A stretch of DNA of 64,000 nucleotides from Crateriforma spongiae (GCF_012290005.1 NZ_JAAXMS010000001.1:372001-436000), one strand, 5' to 3'. Shown: positions 42,532-52,141, counted from the first letter of the stretch. Program-made: numbers and translations. Notes: generated by a model not told the origin, from the letters alone.

Positions 42532-44217
42532 TCAGATCAGCAGATAGACCAAGCTCTGTGCGGCGACGATCCGCAACACCATGGTCAACGGATACACCGC
42601 GGCATAGGCGGTCGCGCAGGCATCATGGTCCGCTTGCGAACTGGCAAACGCCAGCGCCGGCGGGTCCGTCATGCTGCCGGCAAAGACGCCGCAAATCGTC
42701 AGATAGTTGATCTTCAGCAGTTTTCTTGCCAATGCACCGACACCAAGAAGCGGCAGCATCGTCACGAAGATTCCCGCCAGCATCCACTTCAGCCCGCTGG
42801 CCGTCAAAGCGATCGAAAAGAAAGTTTCGCCGGCCGACAGGCCCGCGCTGGCCAAGAACAGGATGATGCCCAATTCACGTAGCGATAGGTTGGCCGAATA
42901 GGGGATGTACCAAACCAGCCCGCCCAGGCGTCCGATCAAGCTGAAACTGATCGCGGCGATCAGCGGTCCGCCTGCCAAACCCAGCTTCACTGGAAACGGC
43001 AACCCAGGGATTTGGATCGGAATCATGCCCAGCAATACGCCGACAGCGATCCCCAGAAACACCGGGGCGAATTGCGTTTCGTTAATTGCTTTGACCGAAT
43101 TGCCGAGCAGTTTGGAAACGCGATCGACCGCTTCTTCATCACCAACCAAGTGCGCGATATCGCCATAGTGAAAACGCGTCGATCCACGAGCGGTCATTTC
43201 CACCCCGCCCCGGCGAATCCGAGTCACCGAAACGGCGTACAAGTGGTCCAGTGACAAGTCACGAAGCGATTGGTTGATGACCGATGGCTCGGTGACGAAT
43301 ACCTTGCGAAAGCGAACATCGCTTTCTTGTTGAGTCAGGTCGACATCGACCGCGTGTCCGATCAAAGGTTCGAATCGGTTCAAATCGTTTTCGGTCCCCA
43401 CGACCGAAACGATGTCGCCGGGATTCAAACGAGTTTCATCGTTGGCCACCAAAACCTCATCACGATCGGACGGACGGATGCGCGAAATCCGGACGCCGGT
43501 TTCTTCCACACCGGGAATTTCCCCGAATGGCATTGAAGACAAACGCTGATTGTCGACTTCGATACAGCGACGGTGGATCGCTTGAGTCTTGGAACTGTTT
43601 TCGGCATCCATTTGTCGGACTTCATCGTCCACCTTGACTTTGAACACCCGTCGCAAAATCAGCATGCTGGCGATGATTCCCGCGATGCCGCCGGGATAAG
43701 CCACCGCGTAAGCGGATGCCAGCGTTCCCACGTCCGCGCCTTCAATCCCGTTTTGTTCGATCAGTGAGTTGGCCGCTCCCTGTGCGGCACCCAGGGATGG
43801 TGTATTGGTCGTTGCACCGCTGAACAAACCCGGTGCGGCCAGCGGGATCAGGTCCAAAATGTAGTGAAACGCGATCACCAGCGACGCACCCAACACCACG
43901 ATGCACAACGCCATCGCGTTTAGGACCAGGCCCTGATCACGCCACAGTTGGATGATCCCCGGTCCCAACTGTAATCCGATCGTGAAGACGAACAGTACAA
44001 GCCCGAATTCTTTGACGAAGTGGGCGATGTCGTGATCAATGGTGCCGCCGAAGTGGCCGACCACGATCCCGGCAAACAGCACGCCGGCCGATCCGATACC
44101 GATCCCGCGAAACGTGATGCCACCAATGCAGATGCCGATCATCGCGACGAACGACAGAATCAAAATGGCCGTAGCGATCGAAGACAAAATGCGGGCTCCA
44201 CCGACAAGAATTCGCAA
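42532..44217 (-). CDS. AspT/YidE-family transporter with two RCK-C domains
   Basis: 561 residues; the best start is the TTG at 44217, since no in-frame ATG or GTG lies at a sensible position before the first helix. The order is five or six membrane helices (SIATAILILSFVAMIGICIGG; LFAGIVVGHFGGTIDHDIAHF; GLVLFVFTIGLQLGPGII), a cytoplasmic region with two TrkA-C-like domains (IRPSDRDEVLVANDETRLNP; VTRIRRGGVEMTARGSTRFH), then about five more helices. This is the architecture of the AspT/YidE/YbjL family (aspartate:alanine exchanger-like). The motif PGLFSGATTNTPSLGAAQGA and its partner VFAGSMTDPPALAFASSQAD in the second half are the conserved repeated pore motifs. Likely an organic-anion exchanger in the inner membrane; substrate unknown. 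Confidence 0.93.
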   Translation of the reverse strand: MRILVGGARILSSIATAILILSFVAMIGICIGGITFRGIGIGSAGVLFAGIVVGHFGGTIDHDIAHFVKEFGLVLFVFTIGLQLGPGIIQLWRDQGLVLNAMALCIVVLGASLVIAFHYILDLIPLAAPGLFSGATTNTPSLGAAQGAANSLIEQNGIEGADVGTLASAYAVAYPGGIAGIIASMLILRRVFKVKVDDEVRQMDAENSSKTQAIHRRCIEVDNQRLSSMPFGEIPGVEETGVRISRIRPSDRDEVLVANDETRLNPGDIVSVVGTENDLNRFEPLIGHAVDVDLTQQESDVRFRKVFVTEPSVINQSLRDLSLDHLYAVSVTRIRRGGVEMTARGSTRFHYGDIAHLVGDEEAVDRVSKLLGNSVKAINETQFAPVFLGIAVGVLLGMIPIQIPGLPFPVKLGLAGGPLIAAISFSLIGRLGGLVWYIPYSANLSLRELGIILFLASAGLSAGETFFSIALTASGLKWMLAGIFVTMLPLLGVGALARKLLKINYLTICGVFAGSMTDPPALAFASSQADHDACATAYAAVYPLTMVLRIVAAQSLVYLLI

Positions 44218-44503
44218 GCGAATCGGGATCGAGAAAGCGGCGATTGTAGTGATTCACGCGTGTGCGAAAATGGACCACCCCCGAACGCCGACGCCCGTTC
44301 GCCGGTGGGGACGGTTCTTTGCAGTTAGCCTGCCGCAATGGAAGATCCGACGCTGAAAAGCAATGGTTGACCGAACCTGGATTTTGCCGCGCTGCCGCAG
44401 CGAACGGCGTTTCGGTGCCCATGGTTGGTGATGAAGCGGTTAGGCTGGTCGAACTTGATGGCTTCTAATTCCGCTTTGATTCCCCGGTTTGTCGATGTTG
44501 GTC

Positions 44504-45463
44504 ATGATTCGAAATCTGGCTTCGCTCCGCGCCACCGCCGCGCTGCTGTGCGGTTTTCTGTTTGCGGGAAATCTGTGGGCCGAACATCGGGTGCTGTTGC
44601 AGGGCGATGGGCGGTTGGTCATCGTCGAACCCGATGGCAGCCTATCCTGGCAGATGCCTTGGGGAGCGATCCACGACATTCATCGCTTGGAAAATGGACG
44701 GATTCTGACCCGTCGTGGGAAAGCCGAGGTCGTGGAAATCGATCCCGATTCACGCCAAGTCGTCTGGTCCTATGACTCCGCCGCGGCGAATGGCAACGCG
44801 GGAAAGCGTGTGGAAGTCCATGCGTTTGAGCGGCTGCCCGGTGGTCATACGATGATCGCCGAGTCGGGAACGGCGCGCATCGTCGAGGTGAATCGTGAAG
44901 GTGAAATCCAACGCGAAATTCCGTTGGTCGTCGATCATCCCAATGCCCACAGCGATACCCGACTGGTTCGCCGAACGCCCGACGACGATTACTTGGTCGC
45001 CCATGAAGCCGACGGCAAAGTCAGGCAGTATGACCGGGAAACCGGTGAAGTGGTTTGGGATTACTCGGTTCCTCTGTTCGGCAAACAGCCGGCCAAGGGA
45101 CATGGCCCGGATGCGTTCGGCAACCGACTGTTCGCCGCGCTGCGTCTGCCCGACGGGAACACCTTGATCGCCACCGGAAACGGACACGGCGTCATCGAAG
45201 TCACGCCCGACAAGGAAATCGTCTGGGAATTGCACCAGGACGATTTACCCGGCATTCGCCTGGCCTGGGTCACCACGTTGGAAGTCCTGCCGAGTGGGCA
45301 TTTGGTGATTGGCAATTGTCACGCAGGACCGGGCCAGCCGTTGTTGGTCCAGATCGACCGCGAAACTAAGGAAGTCGTTTGGACATTGGACCGTTTTGAC
45401 GACTTCGGCAACGCGGTATCCAATTCGCAACTGCTGGACCTTGCCGGCCAAACGATTCGTTAA
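44504..45463 (+). CDS. Secreted PQQ-like beta-propeller protein
   Basis: 319 residues from the ATG at 44504; an ATG at 44495 and a TTG at 44489 are alternatives. A signal peptide (SLRATAALLCGFLFAGNLWA) is followed by repeated strands of the PQQ/BamB-like propeller type, each with Glu/Asp before a Val-Trp pair: REGEIQREIPL, RETGEVVWDYS, TPDKEIVWELH, RETKEVVWTLD. Interleaved LPGGHTMIAES, LPDGNTLIATG and LPSGHLVIGN give the second strand of each blade. No cofactor-binding residues can be assigned. It diverges from the AspT-like gene and converges with the lipocalin-like gene 51 bases downstream. Function is unknown; it is likely periplasmic. Confidence 0.85.
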   Translation: MIRNLASLRATAALLCGFLFAGNLWAEHRVLLQGDGRLVIVEPDGSLSWQMPWGAIHDIHRLENGRILTRRGKAEVVEIDPDSRQVVWSYDSAAANGNAGKRVEVHAFERLPGGHTMIAESGTARIVEVNREGEIQREIPLVVDHPNAHSDTRLVRRTPDDDYLVAHEADGKVRQYDRETGEVVWDYSVPLFGKQPAKGHGPDAFGNRLFAALRLPDGNTLIATGNGHGVIEVTPDKEIVWELHQDDLPGIRLAWVTTLEVLPSGHLVIGNCHAGPGQPLLVQIDRETKEVVWTLDRFDDFGNAVSNSQLLDLAGQTIR

Positions 45464-45513
45464 GCCGGTTGGGGCATCGCTCGAACCGGTGGAACATTTC
45501 GACGGGGCAAAGG

Positions 45514-46428
45514 CTATTGCCCGACACGACGCCATCGATGCGTTTGTGTGGTTCCGTCAGGACGACTGTGAATTTCGGTAAATGCGGAAGAATCGACCCG
45601 GTAAATGTATCCCAGATTTTGAAGTAGGCCTTGAGGAACCTGGATTCCTTTTCGCGGTCCAGCGGTGAACTCCATCGTGGCGATGCTGAATCGTTTGTCG
45701 TCGCCTGCTTTTTGCACAGAAATTGTGGCCCGGTGTGATTCGTCGACAGCGCCCTCGGCGTTGTAGCGTGTCAGCGTTTCGTGGTTGCCGTCGATCTGCT
45801 TGATGACCCAACCGCCGTTGCCCCGTTCCAAACGCCAGACGCCTTGAAGCTCAGCCAACAACTCGGGATCGGACTTCGCGGCTTCCGACTCTTCTGCAAC
45901 GCTCGGCACGCGATCCAAGATCACGCGTTCATCCGGAATAGGTGTTTCATTCGCCAGACCGTCCGACTGTGACAGAATCAGCTTGTCGTCATCGAGTTCC
46001 ATCTGCAAACGAAGCGTCATCGCTTGACCGCGATTGGTGACCCCGGTGGCCAACGTTTCGCACGTGTTTTCTGAGATCTCCGTAGGGCCATCCATGCGAC
46101 CTTCGATGCCATGAAACCATGAGTGCAACCTGTTGGTCGGTTCTTCAACGCGAACAATCCCATGGGTCAGCAAAATCGCCTTTCCCTGCCCACCGATCTT
46201 GTAGCGCGTTGAGATGGAAACGAAGGATCCCATTCCGCCCTGTTCGACGATGACGGTCATCTTGCCGGCCGGACCACCGTTGGGCGTCACGTCGCCGGAC
46301 CAAGTTCCCATGAACGGTGCGAGCGATTTCGCCAAGTCCACCTTGGAAGCCGTTTCCGCATGAAGGAAAGATGGAAGCAATAACAATGCCCAGGCAACGG
46401 TAAGGGCACAGGCGGTCAACTTTCGCAT
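45514..46428 (-). CDS. Secreted protein with two lipocalin-like halves
   Basis: 304 residues with a clear signal peptide (MRKLTACALTVAWALLLLPS, then FLHA). The mature protein has two similar parts. One starts LAPFMGTWSGDVTPNGGPAG and resembles DUF1579-type domains. The other starts LLAELQGVWRLERGNGGWVI and resembles small lipocalin-like domains (GVW..............ATISV..........FTAG). I cannot name a function; such domains occur often in exported planctomycete proteins. It is monocistronic as far as can be seen, with convergent neighbours on one side. Confidence 0.7.
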   Translation of the reverse strand: MRKLTACALTVAWALLLLPSFLHAETASKVDLAKSLAPFMGTWSGDVTPNGGPAGKMTVIVEQGGMGSFVSISTRYKIGGQGKAILLTHGIVRVEEPTNRLHSWFHGIEGRMDGPTEISENTCETLATGVTNRGQAMTLRLQMELDDDKLILSQSDGLANETPIPDERVILDRVPSVAEESEAAKSDPELLAELQGVWRLERGNGGWVIKQIDGNHETLTRYNAEGAVDESHRATISVQKAGDDKRFSIATMEFTAGPRKGIQVPQGLLQNLGYIYRVDSSAFTEIHSRPDGTTQTHRWRRVGQ

Positions 46429-46670
46429 GACATTTCCTTGGTGATCCGGGTGAAGTACCTACTCGAACCATCGCGTCGGGGTCGATCCGACCTGCCGACA
46501 CGCTGGTTCTAGTGGGTGGTTCTCGGTTGGCTTATGTTAGCTGCTTCCGCTGGCGCTATCAACGCAGCGTGGGGGGGGCGATAACTCCAACGGCAAGTTG
46601 CCAAATTCGACTGGCCCGAAGGAGGGCAAGCCAAGCGAAACTCTCCTCCATCCGTGTTGTGTGATCAGAT
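46429..46670. other. Intergenic region
   Basis: It probably holds the promoter of the lipocalin-like gene reading leftward. I see a poly-G run near 46571 but no gene. Confidence 0.3.
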
Positions 46671-46713
46671 AAAAAAATACCCTTCGGCCACCATGCGGTG
46701 CTGCCGGAGGGTA
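46671..46713 (-). terminator. Rho-independent terminator of the DUF1559 gene
   Basis: On the minus strand TACCCTCCGGC pairs with GCCGAAGGGTA (one mismatch), with a loop that can form a second short stem, followed by seven T. It lies 48 bases after the DUF1559 stop. Confidence 0.88.
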
Positions 46714-46760
46714 TGAACGAAGAATGTGACGAATCCGGGGAAGGTACCGAAGTCGGTAAC

Positions 46761-47972
46761 TCAGAAAGGAAGCTCCACGGTCTCTCTTGACGATCGAGTT
46801 CCCATAGCGCCCCAGACACCGTAAGCCGATGGTTGTCCGCCATACGCGGGAGGAGCGTTTTGATTGCCGGTGTCGATTCCTTCACTGATGAACTGAACCG
46901 CACCGTCTCCCATCACCACATGGCAACCGCCAGGGTGGCGACTGCTGGCCGATGATATCCCTTGCGAGGCATCGTTTCCTGCGAAGCAGTTAAACGAATT
47001 CGGTGGTTTGATCGTCTGGAACGACGTGTATTGAATTCGGCCATCGGCCCAACGGCCCCCTCGAATCTGGTTTCCGGTTCCCATGTTTCCGGCGAATGCG
47101 GAATTTGGAAGCCAAAACTCGGGGCGAAGCGGATCGACACCACCATTGCAATACGAGGGATCCGTCAATACATCCGTTCCCACATTCAAACGCAATTCGG
47201 AAATGATCTCGTTTTGCCCGACGGTAGTGGCGATCTCACCCATTGCAATGGTATTCGATAAGCCGTCCACGCAATCACGCATTCGGGTTCGGTGGCGTGA
47301 CCAAAACATGCCGCGATTGCGTTCTTTTGCCAACGACGACCAACTGCTGCTTTCGCCTGTGCCACGCGATTTAATGTTAGCCCCAGACGAATTGATGTCG
47401 CCGCTTTGATAGACACCTCGTTCGTTTCTGCCGCCGGAGTGTACCAATTGGATGTTGTCACCCACGCAGAACGCAAAGTTGGATCTGCCAAGCGCGGGGC
47501 TGCCGACGCCTGTGTCACTCGGGCATCGAAGTGTCGAAACGTTCGTCATCCATGGCGGATAAGAGGTCCACCACGGACCAGGGCCCATCGCAGGGAAATC
47601 ATATCCCGGATCCCATACTCCGTCTTGATTGCGGTCATAGGGATTGCTGATGGTGTCCCACAGTGGTTGCTGCTCAATAAAGGGAGTCAACGCAACAAGC
47701 CCACTGAGATACAACCGCTGCGTTACCCGAGAATCAGCGGTGTGAGTGTAGTGGCTTCCGCCCATTTGTTGCGGAAAGCTCTTGAATGTCGAATGGTAAT
47801 TGTGAAGTGCAATTCCCATCTGTTTGAAATTATTGCTGCAAGCCATTCGCCGGGCGGCTTCGCGAGCGGATTGAACTGCTGGTAAAAGCAAGCCGACAAG
47901 CACCCCAATGATCGCAATGACGACCAACAATTCGACGAGCGTAAAACCGCTCCGGCGCAGAGAATTCCTCAT
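46761..47972 (-). CDS. DUF1559 protein with prepilin-type leader
   Basis: 403 residues from the ATG at 47972, with AAGGGG upstream; earlier in-frame codons are unsupported. The leader MRNSLRRSG is followed by [20 protein letters not shown], a type IV prepilin signal with Glu5, then the family's invariant [20 protein letters not shown] and the pattern [16 protein letters not shown]. The C-terminal [20 protein letters not shown] is the planctomycete DUF1559 signature ('HPGG..V...DG.V.F'). These proteins exist in many paralogues per planctomycete genome, and their function is unknown; they are thought to be surface or pseudopilin-like. It is encoded 46 bases after a tiny lipoprotein gene, with a strong terminator downstream, so the two form a bicistronic unit. 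Confidence 0.97.
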   Translation of the reverse strand: MRNSLRRSGFTLVELLVVIAIIGVLVGLLLPAVQSAREAARRMACSNNFKQMGIALHNYHSTFKSFPQQMGGSHYTHTADSRVTQRLYLSGLVALTPFIEQQPLWDTISNPYDRNQDGVWDPGYDFPAMGPGPWWTSYPPWMTNVSTLRCPSDTGVGSPALGRSNFAFCVGDNIQLVHSGGRNERGVYQSGDINSSGANIKSRGTGESSSWSSLAKERNRGMFWSRHRTRMRDCVDGLSNTIAMGEIATTVGQNEIISELRLNVGTDVLTDPSYCNGGVDPLRPEFWLPNSAFAGNMGTGNQIRGGRWADGRIQYTSFQTIKPPNSFNCFAGNDASQGISSASSRHPGGCHVVMGDGAVQFISEGIDTGNQNAPPAYGGQPSAYGVWGAMGTRSSRETVELPF

Positions 47973-48018
47973 GATGAACCCCTTATAAATTGGAAGATGT
48001 GTCAATGATCAGATGGGG

Positions 48019-48186
48019 CTATTGGTCCATCTCGGCGATGTTTCTGGCCTCTTCGGCAAGTTGTTCTTCGGTCAGATCCCCGGGGGCGACCGTTGCTTGT
48101 TCAGTGCTGCCACCAGAACAACCTAGGGAGAACAGCGTCAGCAGTGACAAGAGTACGAAGGCAGTAGCGGGTTTGAATGATGGCAT
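48019..48186 (-). CDS. Tiny lipoprotein paired with the DUF1559 gene
   Basis: 55 residues, starting ATG at 48186 and ending TAG. The sequence begins MPSFKPATAFVLLSLLTLFS followed by LGC, so the mature lipoprotein is only about 33 residues long, Gly/Ser at the start and then acidic (TVAPGDLTEEQLAEEARNIA). Small lipoproteins of this type often accompany DUF1559 genes in planctomycetes. It is 46 bases upstream of the DUF1559 start on the same strand, so co-expression is likely. Confidence 0.8.
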   Translation of the reverse strand: MPSFKPATAFVLLSLLTLFSLGCSGGSTEQATVAPGDLTEEQLAEEARNIAEMDQ

Positions 48187-48770
48187 CGAAACTCCGAATC
48201 AATGAGGAAAACGAAACAGGAACAATGGTGGTTCAGCAAAGTCGGTCTCGCATCTCTGGCGGGACGAAGTTGATCGGTTCGATCGGATGAAATGTCATTC
48301 AATAAGATTGGTGGGTTTTGATGAGGCTCTGCTGATCTTTGGACTCCCAGTGGGAACTCAAACCGCGCCATAGGGCGTTCAACGCCGGTGCCTCGGCCGA
48401 AACTAATTTCACCGCAACATGGCATTCGCCAGAGCGCGTACGCGAACGCGCCATCGAGTTTGACTGGTCGCCAATGAGGTGGACCTTTGACATGGTGCCT
48501 GTATCTTTGGGCGATGTTGGGGGGGCGTGCTGCCCTAACGGCAGGTTCTTCACTGTAAGGCAGCCAGGATGTGAATGCAGCTCAATCCATTGTCAAAATA
48601 ATGGTAGAAATTTGTCGCACCCGCTTGACAAGGAGGCTTGTTGGCGCGCGGTCGTGGTGGCCGGGATGCGATGTCATCTGTCTGCAGGAACACGACGATT
48701 CTGCTGGCTCGTGACAGTCTTGCTGGTGCACGGGGGGATCTATCGCATACTGCTTTTGCGATGAAGACAT
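48187..48770. other. Long intergenic region, probably non-coding
   Basis: About 580 bases before the HAD gene terminator. It should carry the promoter of the lipoprotein/DUF1559 unit. Frames on both strands are short and irregular in composition; I see no convincing gene. Confidence 0.35.
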
Positions 48771-48801
48771 AAAAAAAGCCGACGTCCTTCAAGACGTCGG
48801 C
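48771..48801 (-). terminator. Rho-independent terminator of the HAD phosphatase gene
   Basis: Perfect 9-bp stem GCCGACGTC / GACGTCGGC with a 6-base loop, followed on the minus strand by seven T. It lies 54 bases after the gene's stop. Confidence 0.93.
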
Positions 48802-48855
48802 CACGCGATGTTGGCACATCGATATGTGTATGAGATGAGGGAGGTCGGGCTGAGA

Positions 48856-49848
48856 TTACTTTGGATAAATCTGTTTCCAGTCATGCTTCATGTCGACCAC
48901 GGTCCATCCTTGTTTGGGGGCGTCGTCCAAAGCCTTGTCCAATTTGCCGATTGCGGATTGGCGATCGTAGGCCCATTCACGATCGGCGTCCGTATGGTGC
49001 ACGATCAGGCCGAAACTGGGCGAATGGTCCATGGTGGCGTACTGCAGCATTTGCCAATCCCCGTCGCTGTTGCCGGCGGCGAAAATGGGACGGCGTCCGA
49101 TATGGGAGTGAATCCCGATGGGCTTGCCTTCTTTGTCATCGATAAAGTCGATATCGGACATGCGCAGGATCGCGGGCTTGCCGTCACGAAGCTGATACTT
49201 GGTTTTGATGCTGCTGCCGACCACTTGTTCCGGCGGAATGCCATAGGTTTCCATGGTCCAGGGACGCATGAAATCAATACCGCCGCCGGAGACGATAAAG
49301 GTTTTGAATCCGTTGGACCGCAGGTAGGTCAGCAATTCAAGCATCGGTTGATAGACCATGTCTTTGTAGAGGCGACCCGTCTTGGGGTGTTTGGCCGTCT
49401 GGATCCAATCATAGGCAAGAGCCTCAAATTCGGCCGACGTCATTCCGGCGTGAGTGGTGGCCATGATTTTCAGCAGGGACTCTTTACCACCGGCCATGAC
49501 GGTCTTCATGTCGCCTTCGAGGACCGCTTGGAATGGCTGAGTGTGCTTCCAATCGGGATGCTTCGGAGCCATGGCTTTGACACGATCAAACGCAAAAGCC
49601 AATTGGAAGTAGAACGGCTGTTCCGACCACAGTGTTCCGTCGTTATCGAAGGTGGCGATGCGCAGGGCCGGTTCGACGAAATCGGTGCTATCAGGATCTG
49701 TCACTCGCTGAACAAAGCTCGTGATCGACGTTTTGGTGTCGGTGTCATTCCAGGACGGAAGCGGATCGTCAGCCGATACGGCATGAGGACCGATCGAACG
49801 GATCGCCACGACCAGGGCAAGGGCGATGTGCAATGGAGTCAATTTCAT
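48856..49848 (-). CDS. Exported HAD-superfamily phosphatase
   Basis: 330 residues from the ATG at 49848, which begins a signal peptide (MKLTPLHIALALVVAIRSIG, cleavage near VSA). HAD motif I is IATFDNDGTLW (nucleophile Asp then Asp+2). Motif II is FKTFIVSGGGIDFM. Motif III/IV is IGRRPIFAAGNSDGDWQML with the acidic Asp pair. The domain is of the SerB-like haloacid dehalogenase type, with a helical cap between motif I and II (~residues 85-170). Because it carries a signal peptide, it probably acts in the periplasm as a nonspecific acid phosphatase or on a phosphorylated metabolite; the substrate is unknown. It has its own terminator and stands alone. Confidence 0.92.
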   Translation of the reverse strand: MKLTPLHIALALVVAIRSIGPHAVSADDPLPSWNDTDTKTSITSFVQRVTDPDSTDFVEPALRIATFDNDGTLWSEQPFYFQLAFAFDRVKAMAPKHPDWKHTQPFQAVLEGDMKTVMAGGKESLLKIMATTHAGMTSAEFEALAYDWIQTAKHPKTGRLYKDMVYQPMLELLTYLRSNGFKTFIVSGGGIDFMRPWTMETYGIPPEQVVGSSIKTKYQLRDGKPAILRMSDIDFIDDKEGKPIGIHSHIGRRPIFAAGNSDGDWQMLQYATMDHSPSFGLIVHHTDADREWAYDRQSAIGKLDKALDDAPKQGWTVVDMKHDWKQIYPK

Positions 49849-50516
49849 GGAAGTGATTGATCGCAAAAAGAGTGAGTTGTCGAGGCGAACCAGTTTACCC
49901 GAAAGAAGTTGCAAGCATCCAACAAAACAGGCCACCCAAGAACCGACGACCTGTTTGCTGGCGGACCATTGATGATCGGGTTCGGCCTTTCTGTCCCGAT
50001 CTGTGTTTCAAAGGCGGCTTTGCTAAGTTAGCTCTGCGACGTATTCACAGACACGAGTATTGGCAAGGAAAGCCGATCAATGAGTCGTGTCTCATCAACG
50101 CTGGTGTACCAATCATCTCGCCAAGTGCATCATTGGCTTTGATAGCGACGGTGTGCGTCCAGAACGTGATGTCTGAATCGTTGTCGACACAAGGCCCGGG
50201 CCGAGTTGACTGCCTGCTGTGGTTTTTGTTTGCAGCACGCGAGGCTTTTCGAGTCAGATTCGGGTAACGGATTTAGGGCTCGAAAACGGGATGGATCCTT
50301 GGTGGACACAAAGTGTTCGGGGGTCACGCCCACTCGGTTCTTGGGCGGAAAGCCAACCACGATCAGCTTGCAGCATTAAACATCGCGCGGAGCTTGAAGG
50401 TTTAGACGCCGCTACAGCAAATGCTCGGTCGCAAGGTTGAGTGCCGTTTCGACGGGGATTTCTCTGTCGCTAGCCTTGCCGAAATCTTGTCACCGAGAAT
50501 TCAGTAGGCCGAAACG
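49849..50516. other. Long intergenic region between HAD gene and tRNA
   Basis: About 670 bases. One plus-strand frame spans part of it (49857-50267) but has unusual composition and no domain. I see no transposase remnant or attachment site next to the tRNA. Confidence 0.35.
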
Positions 50517-50549
50517 AAAAAACGCCGCAAAGCACTTGGCTTTGCGACG
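50517..50549 (-). terminator. Terminator downstream of tRNA-Ala
   Basis: On the minus strand CGTCGCAAAGC pairs with GCTTTGCGGCG (one mismatch) around a 5-base loop, followed by six T. It begins 12 bases after the tRNA 3' end. Confidence 0.85.
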
Positions 50550-50561
50550 TTTGTCGGAAAG

Positions 50562-50634
50562 TGGAGCTGAGGAGATTCGAACTCCCGACCTCTGCATTGC
50601 GAACGCAGCGCTCTCCCAGCTGAGCTACAACCCC
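50562..50634 (-). tRNA. tRNA-Ala (anticodon CGC)
   Basis: 73 bases folding as a standard cloverleaf. The acceptor 5' side GGGGTTG pairs with CAGCTCC (one G-U). The D-arm GCTCAGCTGGGAGAGC is typical of tRNA-Ala. The anticodon loop is TTCGCAA with CGC at positions 34-36, reading GCG. The T-arm contains GTTCGAATC. The discriminator base is A. The CCA end is not encoded. A terminator follows. Confidence 0.97.
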
Positions 50635-50692
50635 GAATCAACTAATATTGTGCCGGATCGGCTTGTGGCGGTCCAGTGCCGGCGCGGCAAAT

Positions 50693-52141
50693 CTAGCGGG
50701 CTTCTGGTTGAGTCCAGACCACCAGCAGTGTCTTGAACATGATTTTCAGGTCCAACCAGATCGACCAGGATCGGATGTATTGGTGGTCAAAGTGCACGCG
50801 TTTTTCCATCTTGTCGATGGTTTCCGTTTCACCGCGGCATCCGTTGACTTGCGCCAATCCTGTGATCCCCGGCTTGATCTTGTGTCGCAGCATGTAGCCG
50901 CGGATTTGGCCGCGGTATTGTTCGTTGTGCGCCGTGGCATGGGGACGCGGGCCGACCAGGGACATGCTGCCGTCGATGACATTGAACAATTGCGGCAATT
51001 CGTCCAGGCTGGTTTTCCGTAGGATCCCGCCCAGCGGCGTGATCCGAGGATCGTCTTTGGTGGCTTGCTTGACCACCGGGCCGTTGTCACAGGTCCGCAT
51101 GCTGCGGAATTTCCAGACCAAGATTTCCTTGCCGTCCAAGCCGTATCGTTTTTGGCGAAAGAAGACCGGGCCTCGCGATGTCACTTTCACCGCAATCGCA
51201 ATCAACGTCATGGGCACCGCGGCACATAGCAGCGCGGCACAGGCGACGGTGACATCGAACAGTCGTTTCGCGATGCCGTCGACACCGAACAGCGGGTTTT
51301 CAAAAACGCTGACCGCCGGAAGACCGCCCATGTTGGTCCAGCGGGAATGCAAGAGTTCAAACACAAAGAAGTCGGGCACGATGTAGACCGATGCCGTGGT
51401 ATCGCTTAGCTGATCCAGAAGACCGCGGATTCGGGCTTCGGCCCGCATCGGCAACGTGATCAGGACGGTATCGATTTCGCCAGCCTTGGCTGCGGCGACC
51501 AATGCATCCAATCCGCCGTGAAGCGGGTGATCGGCCGACAGTGGTTGCTCCGATTCGGGACCGGATGCATCCATCGGCTTGGCGTCTTTGTCGGTGTCGT
51601 CCGGACGCACATGTTTTCGGTCGTCATAAAAGCCGACCATGCGAAAACCGATCGACGGATCTTGTTCTATGTTGTGTGCGGTGCGCAGCCCCAATTGATT
51701 GAAGCCGGCAATCGCCACACGCCGCACGCCGATCCCGCGACGGTTCATCGCGTTTTGCACCAACCGGATCGACATTCGAAAGAACCCGATCATTGACGGC
51801 GCGACGATGATCCATGCCAGGATCACCGAGCGAGCGAATTCTTGGCCGTAACGTGTTGCAAAGGCGATCATCGACATGACCAAGACGGTCAGCGTCCATG
51901 TCACCGCCAAGCCCGACATTTCGTTGTCGGCGGACCCCGATCCGAACTTGCGTTGCAGCCCCGTCAGCTGCGACAGCAGCAAAAACACGACGGTCGCGAT
52001 CATCCCCGCAATGACGACCTTGTCATCGATGACACCCTTGACGGCCCACTTGACAAGTGCGGCAGACAAAACGATGGCGATCGCATCGAACGTCGGTTGT
52101 AGAAAATCCCACCAGTGACGGTGTGCCCGAATCGAACTCAT
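50693..52141 (-). CDS. Polyprenyl-phosphate sugar-1-phosphate transferase (WcaJ/WbaP type)
   Basis: 482 residues from the ATG at 52141; the upstream frame lacks support. About four N-terminal membrane helices (residues ~10-130) are followed by a cytoplasmic CoA-binding-like domain (RRVAIAGFNQLGLRTAHNIE) and a re-entrant helix (KRLFDVTVACAALLCAAVPM). The catalytic bacterial sugar transferase domain has PVFFRQKRYGLDGKEILVWK, FRSM, TSLDELPQLFNVIDGSMSLV with the essential Asp-Glu, GPRPHAT, and the C-terminal MLRHKIKPGITGLAQVNGCR motif. Role: transfers a sugar-1-phosphate to undecaprenyl phosphate, the first membrane step of exopolysaccharide assembly. No other polysaccharide genes lie next to it. 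It is downstream of nadC (110-base gap) on the same strand. Confidence 0.96.
   Translation of the reverse strand: MSSIRAHRHWWDFLQPTFDAIAIVLSAALVKWAVKGVIDDKVVIAGMIATVVFLLLSQLTGLQRKFGSGSADNEMSGLAVTWTLTVLVMSMIAFATRYGQEFARSVILAWIIVAPSMIGFFRMSIRLVQNAMNRRGIGVRRVAIAGFNQLGLRTAHNIEQDPSIGFRMVGFYDDRKHVRPDDTDKDAKPMDASGPESEQPLSADHPLHGGLDALVAAAKAGEIDTVLITLPMRAEARIRGLLDQLSDTTASVYIVPDFFVFELLHSRWTNMGGLPAVSVFENPLFGVDGIAKRLFDVTVACAALLCAAVPMTLIAIAVKVTSRGPVFFRQKRYGLDGKEILVWKFRSMRTCDNGPVVKQATKDDPRITPLGGILRKTSLDELPQLFNVIDGSMSLVGPRPHATAHNEQYRGQIRGYMLRHKIKPGITGLAQVNGCRGETETIDKMEKRVHFDHQYIRSWSIWLDLKIMFKTLLVVWTQPEAR

Noticed and set aside
48339-48764. A 141-codon plus-strand frame in the gap before the HAD gene
   Set aside because: Irregular composition, no signal, no domain, and it runs up to the HAD terminator from the opposite side.
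49857-50267. A 136-codon plus-strand frame upstream of tRNA-Ala
   Set aside because: It overlaps the HAD gene leader antisense, has no recognisable pattern, and a transposase-remnant reading could not be supported.
50562-50634. tRNA as an integration site for a mobile element
   Set aside because: No integrase gene and no duplicated tRNA 3' end are visible on either side within the window.
50437-50736. A frame running through the tRNA-Ala region
   Set aside because: It is the antisense shadow of the tRNA and its terminator.
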